Shown here: positions 20,465-33,107 of the stretch, piece after piece
How positions within the stretch are numbered: the first letter of the stretch is position 1
Layout: the number at the start of each line of letters is the position of its first letter
Assembly (NCBI GenBank): GCA_964058845.1
Contig: CAXKVR010000114.1
Span: 1 to 64,000 of the forward strand
Source: Carex sylvatica
Lineage: Eukaryota; Streptophyta; Magnoliopsida; Poales; Cyperaceae
Direction of reading: 5' to 3'
Length of the DNA: 64,000 bases
Notes under the pieces: generated by a model
The model's database searches: none
Told to the model about the DNA's origin: nothing
What the model saw: the letters and a program-made list of their open reading frames with translations, nothing else
Translations under genes and position numbers: made by a program

Positions 20465-23400
20465 ATGGCAGGGAATTTGATAACCTCTGTGCTCTCTTTA
20501 GCTACCAATTTGCTCCAATCAATTACAGCCTCTGCGCATGCTCCTTCTTCCTCTTCGTCAAATTCTAATAATTCAGAAAAGGAGCGTGCTCGTGCTGCTG
20601 AGAAGGATCTGGAGAGGCTGATGCGAACTCTGGAGTGGTTCAAGGCCACGATGTACGATGCTGAAGAGAGGGAGATCATAGACAGCTCTGTAAAGTTCTG
20701 GCTGAAGCAGCTCAAGAAGGTTGCATATGATGCTGAGGATGTGCTCAGTGAGTACCGATATGAGGTCACACGTGTTCAAGTAGAGGCAAGAAAGGCTTCT
20801 CAGGCTTCTGGTTTCCACAAAAGAAAGGAGATGGAGGTTAGTGTCCTGTGCATATAGAAATCAAAAGATTTTTTTGCCTTTTATCGTTGGAAGGTAGAAT
20901 CTTGGATTTCAATTTAAAATCGAAAAGGGCAACGAAAAAAATTGACATTAATCATTATATCTAAATAAAATTTAATTATTATATATAAGTCAGTGATAAT
21001 TAAGTTATTTAATATTTGTTAACTGAGGTCTAATTCCTATGGAGGTATAATTTTAAATATTTTATTTAAGACAATATAAAAAGATCTAACCACAATGAAC
21101 AATTTTTTTCTCGATTCGAACTAGATATATAATATTAAAAGAAAAAAAATCTACACATTAATAAAGCCGAAATTTCTATTAGTATCCAAAAATTCTATCA
21201 AATTACTGAATCTATCCAATTTTGAGCAGAATTTCAAATAATGCCCTGTCCGGTTAATAAATAACCGAACTGATTGATTTTGTCCGGTTAATAACTAACT
21301 GGACTCAATCTACCCAATTCAAAAAATTTGTCCGGTTATTAAATAACCAGATTGAGTTTTTTTTTATATATTAAAATATTAGAAATATTGAATATTTTTT
21401 TTAAAATAGATGTAATACAATATAATTTGATTTATTAGAAAGACTGCAAAAAATAATCCCGATCAATATTTTTCAGATCGGATTTTTCGCGACTGTAAGA
21501 AAAATTAATATATTTCTTTATGTGTTATTGGAAAAAAATAAATATGCTTTGAATGTGAGTTATTGATCGCGGTTCAAAAATCACTTCTAGATCAAATAGA
21601 AAATATTGTGATCCTTCTAGTACATTTAATTTCTAAAAATTTGTACCTATTTTGAAAATTCTTTTTGAATAACAATCATTAAATAACTTAAAGTTTATAT
21701 TTTTTTCAAAAATAGATACAACTTTTTAAAAATTAAATATACTAGAAGGATGACAATATTTTCTATATTTACCTAGAAGTGACTTTTGAATCCAAGCATT
21801 TTTATTTTTTTTCAATAACACATAAAGAAATATATTAATTTTTTTTACAGCTGCGAAAAATCCGATCTGAAAAATGTTGATGCGAGTTATTTGTTGCAGT
21901 CTTTCTAATAAATTCAATTATATTGTATTCCTTCTATTTTCAAAGAAATATATTCAACATTTATAATATTTCAATATAAAAAATAAAAAAAATAAAAAAA
22001 TTTATGTTTTGTTAAAAAAAAAAAAATCAATCCGGTTATTTAATAACCGGACGAAATTCTTGAATTGGGTAGATTGAGTCCAGTTAGTTATTAACCGGAT
22101 AAAATCAATCAGTCCGGTTATTTATTAACTGAACAGGTTATTATTCGAGGTTCTACTCAAAATTGGATAGATTCAGTAATTTGATAGAATTTAATTTGAT
22201 AAAAATTTTGGGTATTAATAAAAATTTCGGTTAATAAAGAGTTTGAATGTGTTATTTGAGAAACAAAAAATTTAGTGCTGTGTCAATAGTCAAAATTGTT
22301 TTGTAATTATCAGCTCCCATTATTTCACGACATCAATCCGGACCATCCAATTTAATGAGGCAATTATTTTGTAGAATTGTACTATAAAAAATAACACAGA
22401 AATTATTATATGCATGTTAATTTATGCATTTACATTGATAAAAACACTTCGATTAGAATATATACATAACATATATCACACTATTGAACCAACCACTGCT
22501 GCTGCTTTTTTTTAAAATAAAAAAATGAACTTGTGTAAGTTATTTCCGTACATATTCGATTATTGTTGGTTAAAATTCGGAGGTCAATTTGCCAATGGAC
22601 GGTGCAGTAGTTCACATTGTAGGCGCCATGGTCCCCTAATTATCGTTTTCAGCTAACAAATTTTGAAATTTAACATTGTAATTCATTTTTTTTTAACAGT
22701 ACATTGTACCAATTCCTGATGACATTGTTGATCAGCTAAACAAAATAAGAAGTCGATTTGATGAAATAGCAAAGGATCGTGAGGCTCTTCAATTAAGGGA
22801 GAGTGATGGGGTGAGGCGTCCAAACAACAAAATTTTACGACCCCCAACGGGTCACATGGTGGATGAGGCAAACATTTTTGGCAGAGATGCCGACATTTCA
22901 AAGGTCATCGATTTCTTACTAACTGAAAAAGAAAAGTCATTATCAGTCATTTCAATTGTTGGCAAAGGTGGGCTCGGAAAAACCACCATTGCCCAACTTG
23001 TCTACAAAGATGAGAGGGTTTCTCAGTGCTTTGATTTAAATGGGTGGGTATGTGTGTCCGAAGAATTTGATGTTAGAAGACTCATTAAAGCAACCATTGA
23101 ATCATTCTCCAAAACCAATTGTGGTGTGAGTGAGTTGAGCCCATTACAAGAAGTGCTTGCAGGCACTGTGAAGGGAAAAACAATGTTGCTTGTTTTAAAT
23201 GATGTATGGAATGAGAATAAAAGTCTTTGGGAGTTGTTTCGAGTTCCATTTAAAGAAGCAAAGATGGTCAGGATTCTCGTGACAACAAGAAATGAAAAGG
23301 TTGCAGATATCATGCAAACAACGACCTATTTTAGCCCAACTTACTTGCCTGAAGATTCAAGCTGGGAATTGTTTCAGCATTATGCATTTAGTGGTACAAG

Positions 23401-25756
23401 TGACACCATGCCAGTACACTTGGTAGATATGGGAAGGGTGATTACAAGAAGGTGTGGTGGGTTGCCATTGGCTGTGAAGTCAATTTCAAGTCTCCTTAGG
23501 CATGAAGCTAATGAAGAGGTTTGGACAGAGATTCTGGAAAGTGATATTTGGGAAATAAAAGAATCAAAAGAAGAGATTTTTCCAGCACTTGAGATAAGTT
23601 ATGCTCATCTACCTGCCTATCTTAAGCCCTGTTTTTTGCTTTGCTCAATGTACCCAAAAGATTACATATTACTACAAGAGGATTTGATAAAGTTGTGGAT
23701 TGCTCATGGGTACGTCAAGTCCCGGAGCAATAGAAAAATCATGGAAATTGGTGTTGAATATTGGAATGAGTTAAAAGAGAGGTCCTTTCTTGATGATTAT
23801 GAAACTGATTGGTACGAACCAGAATCTTGTAAGTTGCATGATATAATCCATGATCTTGCTCGATTTATTTCTGAGAATGAACAATACTCGGTGGAGATCA
23901 ATCATCCACTTGATATTCAAGAGAGAACTGTTCCACAAGAAGCATACCATTTATATGTAAGAGATTCATTGGGATATGTAAATCAAATTCCCCAACAAAC
24001 TATGAAGGGTTTAAGAACTATTTTTATGAATATCCAAGAATATTGTGGATACGGATATTGTACAAACTGTACAAAGTTCTCAAGATTGTGGATGAAAGTT
24101 TGTAAAGATTGTTTGGGAGACGTAACCTTGTGTAACCTCACTCAATTTGAAGTGCTCAGGGTATTGATAGTGAAATGGGATATTTTGACAAAAATTCCTG
24201 ATCACTCCATTTCTGAGTTGAAACATCTTACCTATCTAAGTATTACTTCTAAATTTCTTAAAGTGTTACCATTATCCATTGGCCTCCTTTACAACCTACT
24301 GGATTTAAAAGTTGAGTGTGAAACCCTTGAAGATCTACCTGAAAATATTGGTGATCTTCCTAACTTACAGTTTCTATCTATTCGTGCCAATATTAAGAAG
24401 CTACCAAAATCACTATGTTCACTTACTAACTTACTGGAATTAACTATTGGATTTTCAATAAACCGGAGATTCTTGGATTATGTCCCTCATGATCTTGTTA
24501 ATTTTCCATCAATAGCAAGAGTTTTTGCATTATGGAATGTTAGAACTATAGGTTGGTTAAAGGATATGAAAGACCTTAAAGGAATGATCTCTATTGGAAA
24601 ATTGAAGAACATTAATGATTTAGAAGATGCCAAGCGAGCTAACCTGAGAAATAAATGCAAACTTGAGATTTTAAAGTTAAGCTGGGATGATCATATGGTT
24701 CCTTTTTGCAGCTTGGACTCAGAGCTGGAATTAGATCTCGTACCAGGAGCTTGTGAGGCTGGGATAGTTGGGGCTGATGATATACATTTTTCCTTGTTAG
24801 AATGCCTCCAGCCTCATCCTAACCTCAAGGAACTTGGAGTAAAAGGTTATCCTTCTGCCATAGTACCAGGATGGATGAGGGATCCATTGTTATTGAAGTC
24901 AATTCAAGAACTCAGGTTAGAAAGTTGTGGCAATATCCGAACTATGCAGCTGGAACAGCTGTCGTCCCAGCTTAAAAGGTTGGCAATTTCAGGGTGTGAC
25001 CACCTGGAGTTGATTACCGGACTAGGGCATCTGGATATGTTGGAAGTACTAGAAATTGATGACTGTAAAACCCTGAAATCACTAACAATGGATGGACTGC
25101 AGTTGGTGGAATATACTGAGCCTTTTAGTGATTCCTCTCATGAAATACCACATATTAATCAACAGAGCATTTCATCAATAGTTCATGTAAGAAATTATCC
25201 TTCTGCCATAGTACCCGGGTGGATGAGGGATCCATTGTTATTGCAGGCAATTCAAAAACTCTGGTTATACAAGTGTGGCTATATTGAATCCCTTCCATTC
25301 GGCAATCTTCACACTCTCAAGGACCTCTCCGTTGCTTCATGTTCTAGTTTCCGAACTATGCAGGTGGAGCTGCTGCCCTCCCAGCTAGAAATTTTGCGTA
25401 TTGCACGTTGTAACCACCTGGAGTTGATTACCGGACTAGGGCATCTGGATAAGTTGGAAACACTGGAAATTTGTTACTGTAAAACCCTGAAATCAATAAC
25501 AATGGATGGACTGCAGTTGGTGGAATCTGCTGAGCCTTTTAGTGATTTCTCTAATGAAATGCCACATATTAATCGGCAGAGCATTTCATCACTCACAAGG
25601 TTGGAAATTAGAGACTGTGGTTCGCTTCATTCTCTGCCAGATGGGTTGATTCCATCTGGGCCTTGTGAGGTGTTTGTTGCAGGTTGCGGCTGCCCTGACT
25701 ACAAAAAATCAATTCAGGTTCATAATTTTACTATTATTATAATTATTATTATTTAA
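20465..25756 (+). CDS. NLR-B: CC-NBS-LRR resistance protein, two exons (1142 aa)
   Basis: Exon 1 is 20465-20836 (124 codons) and encodes an Rx-N type coiled coil with AYDAEDVLSEY, an EDVID variant. The phase-0 intron 20837-22699 ends AACAG. Exon 2 starts TAC ATT GTA CCA at 22700 and is open to 25756. Motifs are P-loop GKGGLGKTT (residues 212-220), Walker B LLVLNDVW with Asn291 for the first Asp, GLPLA (378-382), LHD for MHD (503-505), then LRRs. The LRR end contains a roughly 115-residue block twice in tandem (YPSAIVPGWMRDPLLL). The last residues are a poly-Ile run from an ATT microsatellite; splicing at CAG|GT 25717/25718 to 25911 would end the protein ETSSSHHSQR instead. The protein would be a cytosolic or nuclear pathogen receptor with an ADP/ATP switch. 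The start is the MAGN Met shared by all members. Confidence 0.92.
21168..22230. mobile_element. 1063-bp near-perfect palindromic Mutator-type MITE in NLR-B intron 1
   Basis: The ends are CCGAAATTTCTATTAGTA and the complement of CCGAAATTTTTATTAATA. The exact 9-bp duplication TTAATAAAG (21159-21167 and 22231-22239) is diagnostic of Mutator-type transposition. The arms remain complementary for about 500 bp each with a centre near 21700, including CCGGTTAATAA-rich stretches and TCGGATTTTTCGC. There is no coding capacity. It accounts for over half of the intron. Confidence 0.88.
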
Positions 25757-26266
25757 ATATTTAGATTTTGACCACTGAACTTTTTCAATTTTATGTAGCC
25801 ATTAGCCTTGGTAAGATTAGTTGACCAGTCAAGCTGCTCCTGTTTCGACAAATAAATATTTCATTTTTATATTACTTTTTCAATTTTTTTTTGCAGCGTT
25901 TTGACCACAGGAAACTTCGAGCTCGCACCATAGTCAGAGATGAGGGGGAGAATGACGATAGTGACGACGATAAATCAAATTAGGTTCATAATTTTATTGT
26001 TATTATAGTTATAATTATTTGAATATTTAGATTTTGACCACCGAACTTTTTCACTTTTATGTAACCATTAGCCTTGGTAAGATTTGTTGACTAATCAAGC
26101 TGCTCCTATTTCGAAAAATAAATATTTCATTTTTATATTACTTTTCAGTTGCTGCTACATAAGTTCTTCTCCATTTTTTTTACCACAGGAGTCCCCTCCA
26201 AGATCATCGATAGAAATGAATTTACCATCCAATTTATTACATGAGAAGAATTTTCTTTGCTTGTGA
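25718..26266 (+). other. NLR-B 3' exon cassettes
   Basis: Two GTTCATAATTTTA donor units (25718 and 25983) flank a short exon from 25911 (stop TGA 25941-25943). A downstream acceptor CACAG lies before GAGTCCCCTCC near 26189 with an open frame to TGA at 26264-26266 (ESPPRSS...). The layout matches NLR-A but with an internal deletion in the first intron unit. These are likely alternative C-termini or 3' UTR exons. Confidence 0.5.
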
Positions 26267-28060
26267 GGACTCATTTTCATTGTTTTTGTATTTTTTTTTC
26301 TTTTCTTCAAATATTTTTCTCTTTGGCGTATGTTTGGATGGGTTGGGGTATAGTTGGTTGGGTTGAAAATAGGTTATTCAGAATAGTCTATTTGGCGTTT
26401 GAGTGAATTAGAATAGCCAAATAGAAAATCCAAACTTTTTGTCATATTAGCATAAACTATTCCTAAGAATTTTGAGATTTGACTATTCTAATAAGACAAA
26501 TCATAACTTTTCTTAATTTGACTATTCTAGTTATTATTGTTTTGCAACCAGACATTGAAGAATGACTAAGCAAGCCAACAGTGAAATTTTAAATTGGCCA
26601 ATTTTTGGTCATTATTTGGATATCTGCTATTTTATTATATTCATCTCCAATTTTCAACTTTCTGACAAGGTCTTTTTCTCTTTGTTAGACATAAAATTAA
26701 TTGATTAAAGAGCACTTCGATAATCAATTTGAGTTCAATTTCCCCGGGGGTAAAAAGTGGCAATATTTTTTTTCTAAATCTTGGCAGAGGCTGCCAAGTT
26801 ATAATTAGCAATAATAATTAAGATGAACCTTTTACCAAATTACATTTTATTCCACATAAAAATATTTTACTTCCAAGAAAAGAAAAAGGAATTGAAAACA
26901 CAAATCTTATGTTCTTCAACTGTCAAACTCAACATGAAGCAAAAAGAACAACCAGAAATATTACCATGTTCAATAAATAACAAAAAAAAAACAAAACAAT
27001 AACTATTAAAAAAAAGAACTTCCTAACAAGAATCATCAGTATCAAAATTAACCCACAAACCTGCGACTAAAGTTGAAACAAGTACTTCTGTGAAGATACC
27101 CACCAGTAAAACCAGACAAACATCCATTTTTTTTAAAATTAAACTGTACTCTAAAGACATACATCCGCATAATTCTTGTGTTGAAGAGAAAAAAAAAAAA
27201 ATCTGATTTTCCTATTATATGAGATAAATTTACTTCATATATGGACAATACATATACATACACAACATAGAAATCACTATTAAAACGTCCATAAGCATCA
27301 GATTTGTCAACATATAACTCAACACAACAAGGTTAATATTTAATATAAAATATTATTCTCATCATCATCACAATATCCCCTTACGCCCCACCCCACCCCC
27401 ACCCCCAATCCAAAACTCGAGAAGCCCACACATCTCCTAACCAATAGTCCTCAATGAGGTTGAATAAAGCATATATCCCATTCATGAAAAATATTTTACC
27501 TAGTACAAAGATGCATAGTAAGATCCACCCATTGTACCTAAGCTCCAGTCGCGTATAGGCGTGTCCATTCCTTGGCTGTAACATTTAATAATAATGCAGA
27601 AGAAAAGATGAATTATTTATTGAGCATTTTTATCATACATTTGTTTCTAACAGAGAGCATGCTTGACAAATAATAGCATCAGAGACAATGACAACTTCAG
27701 TATCCTTTTATTAGCATAGGCAGCAGGTACTAATAAATGCTAATTCAAAACTAAATCCCAATCCAGGAAAGAAAAAACCATTGAAATAGGGGAGAGAACG
27801 GTGCAATTTCTTGATGGTATCTCATTATATATATGGCCTAAATGACAATACCATATAAAGTCGCTCTTATGACTTATCTTCAGTTCTTTTGTTATTTATA
27901 TTATAAACGTATCGCTTTGAGATTGGGGAAACATGTCATTACCGATTAAACTTGACTATGAACAGTCCAACACCATACAAAAGGAAAAAATAAGCAACTG
28001 CAGGAATACTATCCAATACAACTTGGTACAAATCAAATTAAACCACAGCCTAGGGTAAAG
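26267..28060. other. NLR-B 3' flank (duplicate of 9137-10975)
   Basis: The region is colinear with the NLR-A flank, with small indels, up to CCTAGGGTAAAGAT at 28060. It holds a second copy of the MITE-like segment near 26345-26555 and a C-rich tract (CCCCACCCCCACCCCC) near 27390. No gene is recognised. Confidence 0.75.
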
Positions 28061-29385
28061 ATTTTAACATATTAGTTTTGACTTTATGCAGCGCACCAAC
28101 CATATGCTGTGCAGTTTTGATGCTATTGTCCGTGCGCTGCATGATGCCAAAACTGCTCTGTTAAAATTTTCAGCCCACAGCCTAGAATCAATTACTGGAA
28201 TACTTTTTGGTACCAAAATATGCTACACAGATTTGCCACCCCACCCTACACATATCTGGCCCAGCAATTAATAATCTGAGAGGAACATGTGGACTCGGCC
28301 TTATGGGCCGTTGTAGCCCAGTAATAATCAATTGATCTGATTATAATGTTACATGCTACATGCAAAATTTAGAATAATTTAGAATAATTTAGTTTCAATT
28401 TAGATTAAAGATGTACAAATTTAATTTAGGGTATTTTAGGATCTGATTATAATGTTATTTATTTTCAATTTACTGTAATTTATGTTTGTTTACTGTAATA
28501 AAGTATTATTACAAATAAAAATATTTTATTTTGGATTATTTCGACTAATTAATTCTTTTATATTTCTAAATGTGATGTTTGATTTGTTGCAGCCATTATT
28601 TAGGATAATTACAAGTTAATACTCATCGCATTAATTATGATGAAAAATAATGGAAATATAGATGCCGCTCTGAATAGGCTGGGTCTCTGTCAGGTTGCCA
28701 TAATCAACAATCAAAATAAAATGAAAAATGAATGTATTAAAATTATATCACTTGTAAACATTTTTTTTTTTTTACCGCTTCACTTTATACTAAATAAATT
28801 TTAAATTTTATAAATTTGACATGTAAATGCAAGACTCGTTAAGTAAATTGATTTCAATAGTTTTGATTCATCATTTAAAGTTATTTTGATAGATTTTGAA
28901 GTTAAGTTCCCCAGATAGTTGATGAACTAAACATCCTAGTTCTACTCATAATTATATGTATTTTTATAAATGCAAAAAGCAAGCAGTTAGAATGAATTTA
29001 ATATTTTAGTAATATTATTTGGAACTTAAACTTGAGATATTAGCGGTGAAAAAAAATGATATATTACATATGAAAAGAAAAAAAAATTATTGAGTCAGTA
29101 GTCTATGAATAAATAAAATAAAATAAACGAAGGCAAATCATTTTGATTGTTGGAGCCAATTTTGTCATGTCACTTTATCAATAGACAAGTGTCATGTTAT
29201 ATACAAGCGTTAATTTTATTTTTTTATATGCAAATTATATATAAATTTTGTATTTGTCTATAGTGTGCGTGCTTATAATACAATATATGATACATTTTTT
29301 GCACTCTAAAAAAATATATTTATATTCGTATTAAAATCAACTTTCTTAAACGGTGGATTCAACAAATTCAATTTCTTTATATACC
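28061..29385. other. Junction segment plus spacer module (copy 2)
   Basis: 28061-28256 is unique and contains complementary pieces TGCAGCGCAC and GTGCGCTGCA. From 28257 (GGCCCAGCAATTAATAATCTG) the sequence matches 14357-15480 and 51118-52620. The DUF620 remnant is absent because this copy begins downstream of it. No coding region was found. Confidence 0.65.
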
Positions 29386-31479
29386 TAAAACCTTAATCAA
29401 ACTCAAATAAATCCCAAATAAAAGACCGAACAAAGGCTGATAAATCCAAATCAAGACACATCAGCTCAAATTATACCCAAAGCCCAATACAAATCAAAGG
29501 AAGACAAAAGAAGTCTGTCCCCTCCTGATAAGGAGAAGGCAGGAAAGACTCACTCTGGGTAAGGAACTTTGACTTTGAACTTCAAATTTATGCAGATGAC
29601 GTTTAATGAGCTCGACTACTCAATCATCTAAGTCCAGGTGAAAACAATTATTATTTTTTTAACTCAATCATCTAAGTCCAGGTGAACTTCAAATTTTTGT
29701 CATTATTATTTTTTTAAATAAATTTATGCCTTTTACAATTAACTCTTTTAAAAAATTCTAACAATTATTATTTTCATGTATTGCATGAACTAATTTGTCC
29801 AGGTGAAAACAATTGCCCAAGTAACGTGTTGTCTGATAGGGCTGAAATAAGTAGTGTTTTTCTCTTTCAGTTAACCTAAAATATTGCCAAAATTTAAGTT
29901 AAAATTGTTTGTTTTAGATAGAATCATATTACTTTAGTCATTTTACTTGATTATGTAGAATTGCAAATTTATGATGCTTTTAGGATTAAAACAAGTATAA
30001 AACAAACCATTATGGACAAACTGATCCCGACCATACAGTTGCCCATTCATCCGCATGGAAGTGGAGGCCGCAAGCACATACAAGTGCATCACAGACATAG
30101 AAGAATGTGCAGCCCAGGAATTCCAAACACGCTTTTTGAATTTACATCTGCAATCACCTCAAAAAAAAAATTACATTTGCAATTTCTTAAAAAGGTTACA
30201 GAGAGTAGGAATAGTTTAATGAAACATAAAATAATTTACATCTATAATTTCTGCCTACGGGTTATGATAAAAAAAAAAAATGTACTTCTGCAATTTCTGA
30301 TAAAAGATCTTCTGTGATGTGAACTCTAGAAAGCAACAAGCTTCCGGGTGAAATGTAGAGAGAAACCGGGTCAAGAAAATAATCATTGCATAGATCTTGT
30401 ACAATACGGTCATAGGAAACCAGAACGGAGAAGAAAGAAATAGATGGGGCCTATGTGCTTTCTGTGCTCCTGCAACAACGTGACACATAAGAGGACTGTT
30501 TGGGCCTTGCTTATAGAGATCATTTGTGGCTGAATTTGTACAACTATTCGCGTTGAAGTTAATATTTAGTTTATTTCTCATCGGCAACACAATGTAAATA
30601 CAGCTTTAGTGGCAAAATACTTCTAATAGAGTATTAATGCATTTCTTCGAAATTATATATATTTAGTTTTTAAGTAGCACATTAGTATTTCTATACTTAA
30701 ATTGTTTTGTGAATTAGACCCTTAAAATAGATGTAATTGTTTTGAATTGAATAGATAAAAATAATACATATTTTTGTGCTATGATATTTGATTATATTAT
30801 ATGAAATAATATATTTTTGATATGTTAATCTCAACTGGACGTTGATAATCACACAAAACAATAATGATGGTCACATTTTTTTTGTATTACCCTGATAAAA
30901 TAGTAAAAGAATCTTGGTTTGCTAGCCAGCAAAATTCATTCCTACTCTTTATTTTACCTACATAATTTTCTACATAGCTATGCTTCATTATTTATAGAGT
31001 ACTTACTACTAATTAATATTTTTTTTAAATATAGACCGCGTTTTATTTTTTTTGTTTGTAGTTCTTCATTTCAAAATTGTTTAATATGAAGCAGACATAC
31101 AACAGGTATATGTCATATATATGTGTGCTTCCCTTTTTTTATTTATAATTTTACCATAAAATATATACAATTTTAAATAGCTAATAATTATTTCAAAAAA
31201 GGTTCCAATAAAAAATATTATAAATGCCACACATGCATTGAATTGGCTTGAATGAACGGCTACGATTGTTTTGCTTGTATCTCTCAACTCAGTTATTACA
31301 CTTTTCATCCATGCTCGCCCAATTAAATGCTCCCAACTACTTTTCATCCATGCTGGTCAAAAATAAAATAATAATAAAAAATAAAGAAGGAAATATAAAT
31401 GATGGCTCTATCTGCTGCTCATTACTCAATTCACAACTACAGAGCATAAGCAGAAGAAGAGTAACTTGTTCTGTGCAAG
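29386..31479 (+). other. Spacer and 5' region of NLR-C
   Basis: 29386-29640 is unrecognised, LTR-like sequence. 30170-30600 is the first of three copies of a roughly 430-bp repeat seen again at 34618-35400 and 57955-58400. 31400-31479 (AACTACAGAGCATAAGCAG) is probably the NLR-C leader. No confident gene. Confidence 0.5.
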
Positions 31480-33107
31480 ATGGCAGGGAATTTGATAAAC
31501 TCTCTGCTCTCTCTAGCCACCAAATTGCTGCCCTCAATTACAGCCTCTGCGCACGCTCCTTCCTCCTCTTCATCAAATTCTAATAGCTCAGAAAGAGGGA
31601 GTGTTCGTGCTGTTGAGGAGGACCTGGAGAGGCTGATGCGAACTCTGGAGCGGATCAAGGCCACGCTGTATGATGCTGAGGAGAGGGAGATTAGAGACCG
31701 CTCCGTCAAGTTGTGTCTCAAGGAGCTCAAGAAGGTCGCTTATGATGCTGAGGATGTGATCAGCGAGTACCAATACGAGGTCACACATCTCCAAATAGCG
31801 GCAAGAAAAGCTTCTCAGGTTTCCAGTTTTCACAAGAGAAAACAGATTGAGGTTAGTGTCTTGTGTATATAAATATTAAAGCAAAAGAAGGATGTTCTTG
31901 GATTTTCTTGAGCAGGATAGGCCTGCATTGGATTAATTAATCAATTATTTTAGTATATGATCCGTTAATTATCATTTTTAGTAAATAAATTATGAAAATG
32001 GTTAACTTAAAAATTTCAGAAAATTTGAATGGTAAAGAAATTAATCAAAATAAACCAAATTGAAATTGTTTTATCAGAATCGTGAGGTCACTGTCCTTGA
32101 GCGTATTCTGCGTCAATCGTGCAAGACTCGCATAACTGCCACCAAAATAATCTGAGGATACTTCTTCTAAGGACAAGATTATATACTGTGCTATGTTTTA
32201 TCCACCAAAGGATGTGACTGATGATAATTTCCGTCAAAATCAAACATATAAATTAGAATCAGATCAATATGAGCAAAAATAAAATTAATTAATGGGATGC
32301 AACAGCAATGGAATTCATTGTGGTCAGAGTAATATAGTGAGAGTGATCCAGCGAATGAGCACAATCAGAAAGGACAAAATATCCGAGAGAGAATGGTAAT
32401 GAAAATGAAAGGGTATAAAAAAAACAGAGGCAATATTGGAGCTTTTATGTAATGAATAGAATTTAATTAGATACAAGATTTTTAGTTAGCTCTCAAATTT
32501 ATAAATATTACAAATGGAAATTTAAGAATATATTGAAGTAAAAAATTTAGAGTTTTCAAATTTAAGTTTCAATAATTAAGCATAAATATGTAATATATTT
32601 ATTTTTGTACAGTGCATTGTTTCAATTCCTGATGGCATGGTAGACCGACTTAACAAAATAAGAAGTCAATTTGATGAAATAGCTAAGGATCGTGAGGCTC
32701 TCCAATTAAGGGAGAGTGATGGGGCGAGACGTCCCAACAAAAAACTTTTACGACTCCCAACAGATCACATGGTGGATGAGGCGAGCATTTTTGGCAGAGC
32801 TGCTGAAATAACGAAGGTGATCAATTTCATACTATCTGAAAAAAATAAGTCATTTTCAGTCATTTCAATTGTTGGCAAAGGTGGCCTCGGAAAAACAACC
32901 ATTGCCCAACTTATCTACAAGGACAAGAGGGTTTCTCAGTGCTTTGATTTAAATGGGTGGGTATGTGCGTCCGAAGAATTTGATGTTAGGAGACTCACCA
33001 TAGCAACCATTGAATCATTCTCCAAAACCAATTGTGGTGTGAGTGAGTTCAATGGGCTGAAAATAAAAACAGAATTTAAAAAACAGAAATTAAAAAACAG
33101 AATTTAA
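31480..33107 (+). pseudogene. NLR-C: truncated CC-NB gene (288 aa if translated)
   Basis: Exon 1 (31480-31851, 124 codons, MAGNLINSLLS) is an intact CC domain with AYDAEDVISEY. The phase-0 intron 31852-32612 is enlarged by unrecognised sequence. Exon 2 from 32613 carries GKGGLGKTT (about 32875-32901) and continues to NCGVSE. At about 33049 NLR similarity stops and AT-rich repeats of a hAT-like element take over, giving a TAA at 33105-33107 after about 20 foreign codons. Walker B, GLPLA, MHD and all LRRs are missing. It is most likely a pseudogene; a CC-NB fragment protein is possible because the frame is open. Confidence 0.85.

Noticed and set aside
22949..22995. miR482/miR2118 target site at the NLR P-loop
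   Set aside because: These genes encode GKGGLGKTT rather than GMGGxGKTT and the nucleotide match looked poor by eye; a target prediction would be needed.
28086..28271. 61-aa plus-strand ORF
   Set aside because: Short, not conserved in the paralogous spacers and covering a small inverted repeat; no coding evidence.
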